DNA from: Halomonas sp. SSL-5
Lineage (GTDB): Bacteria; Pseudomonadota; Gammaproteobacteria; Pseudomonadales; Halomonadaceae
Direction: 5' to 3'
Assembly (NCBI RefSeq): GCF_030708455.1
Contig: NZ_JAUYWF010000016.1
Location: forward strand, 1-37,568
Length of the DNA stretch: 37,568 bases
Part shown: positions 33,267-37,568 of the stretch, piece after piece
Numbering within the stretch: the stretch's first letter is position 1
Layout of the letters: each line of letters starts with the position of its first letter
Position numbers and translations under genes: made by a program
Notes under the pieces: generated by a model
Seen by the model: the letters and a program-made list of their open reading frames with translations, nothing else
Told to the model about the DNA's origin: nothing
The model's database searches: none

Positions 33267-34154
33267 TCAAGCCTCCTTGCCGAAGAGTCCCGCGGGACGC
33301 AGCATCAGGACGACCACCATCACCACGAAGATCACGGTGTTGGCGGCCTCGGGATAATAGACCTTGGTCAGGCCCTCGATCAGGCCCATGGCCAGGCCGG
33401 TGATCACCGCGCCGATGATCGAGCCCATGCCGCCGATCACCACTACGGCGAAGACCACGATCAGCAGGCTCGAGCCCATGGTCGGCGACACCGGGTAGAG
33501 CGGTGCGGCAAGCACCCCGGCGAAGGCGGCCAGCGCCACCCCGAAGCCGTAGGTCAGGGTGATCAGCTGGGGCACGTTGACCCCGAAGGCCTGCATCAGC
33601 GCCGAGTTCTCGGTGCCGGCACGCAGGTAGGCGCCCAGCCGGGTGCGCTCGATGACAAACCAGGTGCCCAGGCAGACCACCAGCGCCGCCAGCAGTACCC
33701 AGCCGCGATAGATGGGCAGGAACATGAAGCCCAGGTTCATCCCGCCTTCCAGGGCCGCGGGCGTGGGATAGCTCGAGCCCGAGACACCGAAGAAATTGAT
33801 CAGGGTGCCCTCGAAGATCAGCGCCAGGCCGAAGGTGAGCAGCAGCCCGTAGAGGTGGTCGAGGTGGGCGATGCGGCGCAGGATGAAGCGCTCGATCAGC
33901 ATGCCCAGCCCGCCGACCACCAGCGGCACCACCAGCAGCGCCGCCCAGTAGTTGAGCCCCAGGTGCTGCAGGCCCAGCAGGGCCACGAAGGCGCCCAGCA
34001 TGTACATGGCACCGTGGGCGAAGTTGACGATCTTCAGCAGGCCGAAGATCACCGCCAGCCCCAGGCTGAGCAGGGCATAGAAGGCGCCGTTGATCAGGCC
34101 CAGCATCAGCTGCCCCATGAACACCATCAACGGCACCCCGAAAATCATTGTCAT
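33267..34154 (-). CDS. livH: Branched-chain-amino-acid-type ABC permease (LivH)
   Basis: A 295-residue permease with eight or so helices. LivH signatures are GLINGAFYALLSLGLAVIFGLLKIVNFAHGAMYMLGAF at the N-terminus and a cytoplasmic loop ERTRLGAYLRAGTENSALMQAFGVN, which contacts the ATPases. AGGAG lies 8 nt before the ATG. It pairs with LivM and is 27 bp after livF. The solute-binding protein (LivK) gene is not in this window and may lie upstream of etfA. Confidence 0.94.
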   Translation of the reverse strand: MTMIFGVPLMVFMGQLMLGLINGAFYALLSLGLAVIFGLLKIVNFAHGAMYMLGAFVALLGLQHLGLNYWAALLVVPLVVGGLGMLIERFILRRIAHLDHLYGLLLTFGLALIFEGTLINFFGVSGSSYPTPAALEGGMNLGFMFLPIYRGWVLLAALVVCLGTWFVIERTRLGAYLRAGTENSALMQAFGVNVPQLITLTYGFGVALAAFAGVLAAPLYPVSPTMGSSLLIVVFAVVVIGGMGSIIGAVITGLAMGLIEGLTKVYYPEAANTVIFVVMVVVLMLRPAGLFGKEA

Positions 34155-34181
34155 GTGGAACGTCTCCTGTCTAGAGTCGGG

Positions 34182-34940
34182 TCAAACGCCTAGGAGGCTG
34201 TTGAGGTGCTCGCGCCGCGACGGCAACTCGGCGGCGCTGATCTCCTCGATGATGCGACCGTGCTCCATCACGAAGTGACGGTCGGCCAAGGGGGCGGCGA
34301 AGCGGAAGTTCTGCTCCACCAGCACGATGGTCATGCCGCGCTCCTTGAGCTTGACCAGCACCTCGCCGAGCGCCTGGACGATGACCGGGGCGAGGCCCTC
34401 GGTGATCTCGTCGAGCAGCAGCAGCCGCGCCCCGGTGCGCAGGATCCGCGCCATGGCCAGCATCTGCTGCTCGCCGCCGGAGAGCCTCGTGCCCTGGCTG
34501 CGGCGCCGCTCGTAGAGGTTGGGGAACATCGCGTAGATCTCGTCGAGGCTCATGCCGTCGGAACGCACCGTGGGCGGCAGCAGCAGGTTCTCCTCGACGT
34601 CGAGGCTCGCGAAGATGCCACGCTCCTCGGGGCAGTAGCCGATGCCCAGCCGCGGGATGCGGTGGGGCTTCATGCCCAGGGTCTCGTTGCCGTTGATCAT
34701 GATCGAGCCGGTACGCCGGCCGACCATGTTCATGATCGATTTGAGGGTGGTGCTGCGCCCGGCGCCGTTGCGACCGAGCAGGGTCACCAGCTCGCCGCGC
34801 TTCACGTCGAAGTCGACGCCGTGGAGGATGTGCGATTCGCCGTAGAAGGCGTGCAGGTCGCTGACCCGCAGCATCTCGGCGCCGTCATGGTGGGGATGGG
34901 CGTCGCGAGTCCCGCTGATCGCCTCGGCTGCCTGGCTCAT
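34182..34940 (-). CDS. livF: ABC transporter ATPase (LivF) with arginine in Walker A
   Basis: A 252-residue ATPase. The signature LSGGEQQMLAMAR, Walker B LLLLDEITEGL and the H-loop-area VEQN are normal. Walker A reads GRNGAGRSTT with Arg62 where lysine is almost universal; the codon is CGC. Some LivF-like proteins may share this, but it should weaken or change ATP handling, leaving LivG as the main hydrolysing partner. The start at 34940 overlaps the livG stop (ATGA, 34937-34940); an extension to 35069 lies within livG and is rejected. Confidence 0.9.
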   Translation of the reverse strand: MSQAAEAISGTRDAHPHHDGAEMLRVSDLHAFYGESHILHGVDFDVKRGELVTLLGRNGAGRSTTLKSIMNMVGRRTGSIMINGNETLGMKPHRIPRLGIGYCPEERGIFASLDVEENLLLPPTVRSDGMSLDEIYAMFPNLYERRRSQGTRLSGGEQQMLAMARILRTGARLLLLDEITEGLAPVIVQALGEVLVKLKERGMTIVLVEQNFRFAAPLADRHFVMEHGRIIEEISAAELPSRREHLNSLLGV

Positions 34941-35710
34941 GCGCTGGCCTCCTCTTCCGCCGCGTCGCTGCCCATGTAGGCCTCGCGCACCTGGGGATTG
35001 CGGGAGACCTCCTGGTAGTCGCCCTCGGCCAGCACGCTGCCGCGGGCCAGCACGGTGATGCGGTCGCACAGCCGACTGACCACGCTCAGGTTGTGCTCCA
35101 CCATCAGCACGGTGCGCCCCTTCGAGACGCGCCGGATCAGCTCGACGATGCGGTCGACGTCCTCGGCACCCATGCCCTGGGTCGGCTCGTCGAGCAGCAT
35201 CAGCGTGGGGTCCAGCGCCAGGGTGGTGGCCACCTCCAGGGCGCGCTTGCGTCCGTAGGGCATCTCCACGGTGAGCACATCGGCGTACTCGGCCAGACCC
35301 ACCTCGGCGAGGAGCTCCAGGGCACGGTCGTTGAGGTGGTCGAGGCTGCTCTCGGGCTTCCAGAAGTGGAAGGAGGTGCCCAGCTTGCGCTGCAGCGCCA
35401 CCCGCACGTTCTCCAGCGCCGTCATGTGGCCGAACACCGCGGAGATCTGGAAGGAGCGCACCAGGCCGAGACGCGCGATCTCGTTGGCCTTCATGCGCGT
35501 GATGGGCTTGCCGCGATAGAGGATCTCGCCGCGGGTGGGCGGCAGGAACTTGGTCAACAGGTTGAAGACGGTGGTCTTGCCGGCCCCGTTGGGGCCGATC
35601 AGGGCATGGATATGCCCCTCCTGAACCTGCAGGTTGACGTCGTCCACGGCGGTGAAGCCGCGAAACTCCTTGGTCAACCCGCGAGTCTCCAGTATGAACA
35701 CATCTGCCAT
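34937..35710 (-). CDS. livG: ABC transporter ATPase (LivG)
   Basis: A 257-residue ATPase with intact Walker A (GPNGAGKTTVFNLL) and Walker B (PTLMLLDEPTQGM). The signature region is changed to MPYGRKRALEVATTLA (in place of LSGGQ), as is common in LivG, whose motif is usually LAYGQQR-like. The LivG-type extended region FQISAVFGHMTALENVRVALQ is present. AAGGA lies 6 nt before the ATG. It comes 63 bp after the 3-hydroxyacyl-CoA dehydrogenase gene. Confidence 0.94.
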   Translation of the reverse strand: MADVFILETRGLTKEFRGFTAVDDVNLQVQEGHIHALIGPNGAGKTTVFNLLTKFLPPTRGEILYRGKPITRMKANEIARLGLVRSFQISAVFGHMTALENVRVALQRKLGTSFHFWKPESSLDHLNDRALELLAEVGLAEYADVLTVEMPYGRKRALEVATTLALDPTLMLLDEPTQGMGAEDVDRIVELIRRVSKGRTVLMVEHNLSVVSRLCDRITVLARGSVLAEGDYQEVSRNPQVREAYMGSDAAEEEASA

Positions 35711-35773
35711 GCGGATTCCTTTATCGTTGTTGAAAGTCAGGCAGTGGGTGAGAAGGAGCGATTCCGGCCCCCG

Positions 35774-37294
35774 TCAAAACGGCGACTCTCGCAGCGGCAG
35801 TCCCAGGGCGATACGCTGCTTCAGCCAGGGGCTGACCCGGTAGCGCGACTCGCCATAATGGTCATGCAGGCAACCGAGCACCCGCGCGAAGGTCTCTCGA
35901 CCGTAGCGATCCCCGAAGGCCAGGGGACCCTCGGGGTAGCCCAGTGCCAACTTGATGGCCACGTCCAGCGTCTCCGGCTCACTGATGCCACGACGCACGA
36001 TCTCGCTGCCGATGTTGACCATGAAGGCGAGGATGCGCTGGGCGACGAACCCCGGCGAGTCGTTGATTACCTCCACCGGCACGCCGTCCACCCCCAGGGC
36101 CCGTGTCGCCTGCGCCAGCACGTCGCCGTCGATGGCAGGGTGGCGCATCAGCACCCGGCAGGCGTCGAAGCCGGCCAGGGTCTCCAGCGCCAGGGTGCGT
36201 TCGGGAGGCAACCCACGCTCGGCGATGCAGTCGCTGACCGCCTCGCCTATCGGGGTAACCAGGCAGACCGCCTCCGGCGAGGGAGACACACCCTCCTCCA
36301 GCCGGGAACCGGCGGCCTCGACCAGCGCCGCGACACGCTCGCGCCACTCTCCGTCCTGGCGGTCGAGCCAGACGGGACGCGTCACGGGAACTGCCGGCGC
36401 CGGTGCCACCTCCGACTCGATCCGCTTGCCATCTTCGTAGCGATAGAACCCCTGACCGCTCTTGCGCCCCAGCAGGCCGGCGGCGATGCGCCGGGGTACC
36501 TGCCAGGAGGGTGTATAGAGGGGGTCTTCATAGAACTGCCGGTAGACCGATTCCATCACCGCATGGGTGACATCGAGGCCAATCAGGTCGAGCAGCTCGA
36601 AGGGCCCCATGCGGAAGCCCAGGGTTCGGCAGAGGATGCGATCGATCTGCTCGGGGCTGGCGATGCCCTCGTCCACCAGGCGCAGCGCCTCGGGGGCATA
36701 GGCGCGCCCGGCATGGTTGACCAGGAACCCGGGGGTATCCGGCGTCAGTGCCGGGAAGTGGCCGGCTTCCCGGGTCAGCCGCGCGAGCCGCTCGATCACC
36801 GCCGGACGCGTCAGCTCGCCGCGCACCACCTCGGCGATCTTCATCAATGGCACGGGGTTGAAGAAGTGGAACCCCGCCACCCGCTCGGGGTGGCGGCAGG
36901 CGCTGGCGATCCGCGTCACCGACAACGACGAGGTGTTGCTGGCCAGTATCGCCTCGCGGGAGACCACCTCCTCGAGTTGGCAGAACAGCGCCTGCTTGGC
37001 GTCGAGGTTCTCGACGATTGCCTCGATCACCAGGTCGCACTCGGCGAGCCCCGCCAGGGTATCACTCGGGTGGATGCGCGCCAGGGTCGCTTCCCTCTCC
37101 GCCGCCGAGAGACGCCCCTTGGTGACCGAACGCTCGAGCAGTCCAGCGATGAAATCCAGCGCTTCCTCGATGGCCCCCTCGCGGCTGTCATGCAGCCATA
37201 CCTCATGACCCGCCGTGGCGAACAGCTGGACGATCCCCCGCCCCATCACGCCGCTGCCGGCCACGCCGATCTTCTCTTTCTCGGACTCCGCCAT
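35774..37294 (-). CDS. 3-hydroxyacyl-CoA dehydrogenase (PaaH/PaaC-like, two C-terminal domains)
   Basis: A 506-residue NAD-dependent enzyme. The N-terminal Rossmann fold opens IGVAGSGVMGRGIVQLFA, and HFFNPVPLMKIAEVV contains the catalytic histidine. Two tandem 3HCDH C-terminal domains follow (TPGFLVNHAGRAY... and SPGFVAQRILAFMV...). This size and duplication match PaaH/PaaC of phenylacetate and related dicarboxyl-CoA pathways, which oxidise 3-hydroxyadipyl-CoA to 3-oxoadipyl-CoA, the substrate of the thiolase in this operon. GAGG lies 6 nt before the ATG. An etfA-like 3' remnant ends 10 bp upstream. Confidence 0.93.
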   Translation of the reverse strand: MAESEKEKIGVAGSGVMGRGIVQLFATAGHEVWLHDSREGAIEEALDFIAGLLERSVTKGRLSAAEREATLARIHPSDTLAGLAECDLVIEAIVENLDAKQALFCQLEEVVSREAILASNTSSLSVTRIASACRHPERVAGFHFFNPVPLMKIAEVVRGELTRPAVIERLARLTREAGHFPALTPDTPGFLVNHAGRAYAPEALRLVDEGIASPEQIDRILCRTLGFRMGPFELLDLIGLDVTHAVMESVYRQFYEDPLYTPSWQVPRRIAAGLLGRKSGQGFYRYEDGKRIESEVAPAPAVPVTRPVWLDRQDGEWRERVAALVEAAGSRLEEGVSPSPEAVCLVTPIGEAVSDCIAERGLPPERTLALETLAGFDACRVLMRHPAIDGDVLAQATRALGVDGVPVEVINDSPGFVAQRILAFMVNIGSEIVRRGISEPETLDVAIKLALGYPEGPLAFGDRYGRETFARVLGCLHDHYGESRYRVSPWLKQRIALGLPLRESPF

Positions 37295-37304
37295 GCGTCA
37301 CCTC

Positions 37305-37412
37305 TCAGAGCTTGCTCTCGAGTTCCGGCAGCGCCTCGAAGCGATCGGCGACCAGGCCGATGACTGTCGAGGGCGTCTTACCAGAGCACTTCAGGGAAGA
37401 TCCCGATCGTCG
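37305..37412 (-). pseudogene. Remnant of an etfA 3' end (partial duplication)
   Basis: Reading leftward and ending in TGA (37307-37305), codons give [17 protein letters not shown], against [17 protein letters not shown] at the end of the neighbouring etfA. The 51 bases 37308-37358 match 37416-37466 at 44 positions (about 86%), displaced by exactly 108 bp and in the same frame. Beyond the repeat the sequence (residues roughly KTPSTVI and earlier) no longer resembles EtfA. There is no start codon or ribosome-binding site, so it is untranslated debris unless read through the etfA stop. Confidence 0.8.
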
Positions 37413-37568
37413 CTACAGCTTGCTTTCCAGTTCCGGCAGGGCCTCGAAGAGATCCGCCACCAGGCCATAGTCGGCCACCTGGAAGATCGGTGCCTCCTCG
37501 TCCTTGTTGATGGCCACGATCACCTTGGAGTCCTTCATGCCGGCCAGGTGCTGGATGGCACCCGAGAT
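37413..37568 (-). CDS. etfA: Electron transfer flavoprotein alpha subunit, C-terminal part (gene continues beyond the window)
   Basis: The last 51 codons are visible and the gene runs off the right edge. The translation [26 protein letters not shown], then [24 protein letters not shown], is the FAD-binding C-terminus of EtfA. ETF takes electrons from acyl-CoA dehydrogenases to ETF:quinone oxidoreductase, fitting the acyl-CoA operon downstream. The stop is TAG at 37415-37413. The 118-bp gap to the next gene holds a degenerate second copy of this 3' end. Confidence 0.92.
   Translation of the reverse strand: MSGAIQHLAGMKDSKVIVAINKDEEAPIFQVADYGLVADLFEALPELESKL

Overview
The window looks like chromosomal DNA of a GC-rich gammaproteobacterium. 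It has prlC-yheV, PdhR, DctBD, MetF/AhcY/MetK, LigB and several NSS, TRAP and AEC carriers, with dense gene packing and ATGA stop/start overlaps. The best guess is a Halomonas-like organism (Halomonadaceae); this is inferred from gene content and codon style, not from a search. No phage, insertion sequence, CRISPR array, tRNA or rRNA was recognised.

Region 1 (1-10.4 kb) is a 2-hydroxyacid/lactate oxidation locus. On the minus strand, lutA-lutB-lutC (also called lldEFG) and a large FAD/Fe-S D-2-hydroxyacid dehydrogenase (Dld-II type) are joined by three ATGA overlaps. Divergently, a PdhR-type pyruvate-responsive repressor overlaps a DctB-type sensor kinase, which overlaps a DctD-type sigma-54 activator. 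Two PdhR-like operators lie in the 310-bp divergent region, one on each side.

Region 2 (10.4-17.3 kb) is housekeeping and transport: a YdjM-like membrane protein, a gamma-carbonic-anhydrase-like hexapeptide protein behind an NSS sodium symporter, oligopeptidase A, YheV, and a Na/Pi cotransporter-like protein with a PhoU-like tail.

Region 3 (17.3-20.9 kb) is a TAXI-type TRAP transporter (binding protein plus fused permease). It is preceded by a near-consensus sigma-54 promoter and by two tandem GTGCGG-N4-CCGCAC-type inverted repeats about 115-145 bp upstream of the predicted start. The only sigma-54 activator in the window is the DctD encoded with PdhR, so I propose that DctBD controls this transporter. 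It would then feed a 2-hydroxyacid (lactate or 2-hydroxyglutarate class) to the Lut/Dld enzymes, with PdhR tuning both by pyruvate. No lactate permease gene is present at the locus. The same half-site repeat also sits in front of the NSS gene.

Region 4 (21-30 kb) is the activated-methyl cycle: metF, ahcY and metK with ligB between, an AEC carrier, and transketolase divergent from metK. A large nested palindrome lies between the AEC gene and ahcY.

Region 5 (30-37.6 kb, all minus strand) is an acyl-CoA catabolism operon: etfA (3' end only), 3-hydroxyacyl-CoA dehydrogenase, livG-livF-livH-livM, a 3-oxoadipyl-CoA-type thiolase and an MDR oxidoreductase. It fits uptake and beta-oxidation-like breakdown of an aromatic or dicarboxylic acid. 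Two oddities are an arginine in place of the Walker A lysine of LivF and a duplicated etfA 3' tail left between etfA and the dehydrogenase.
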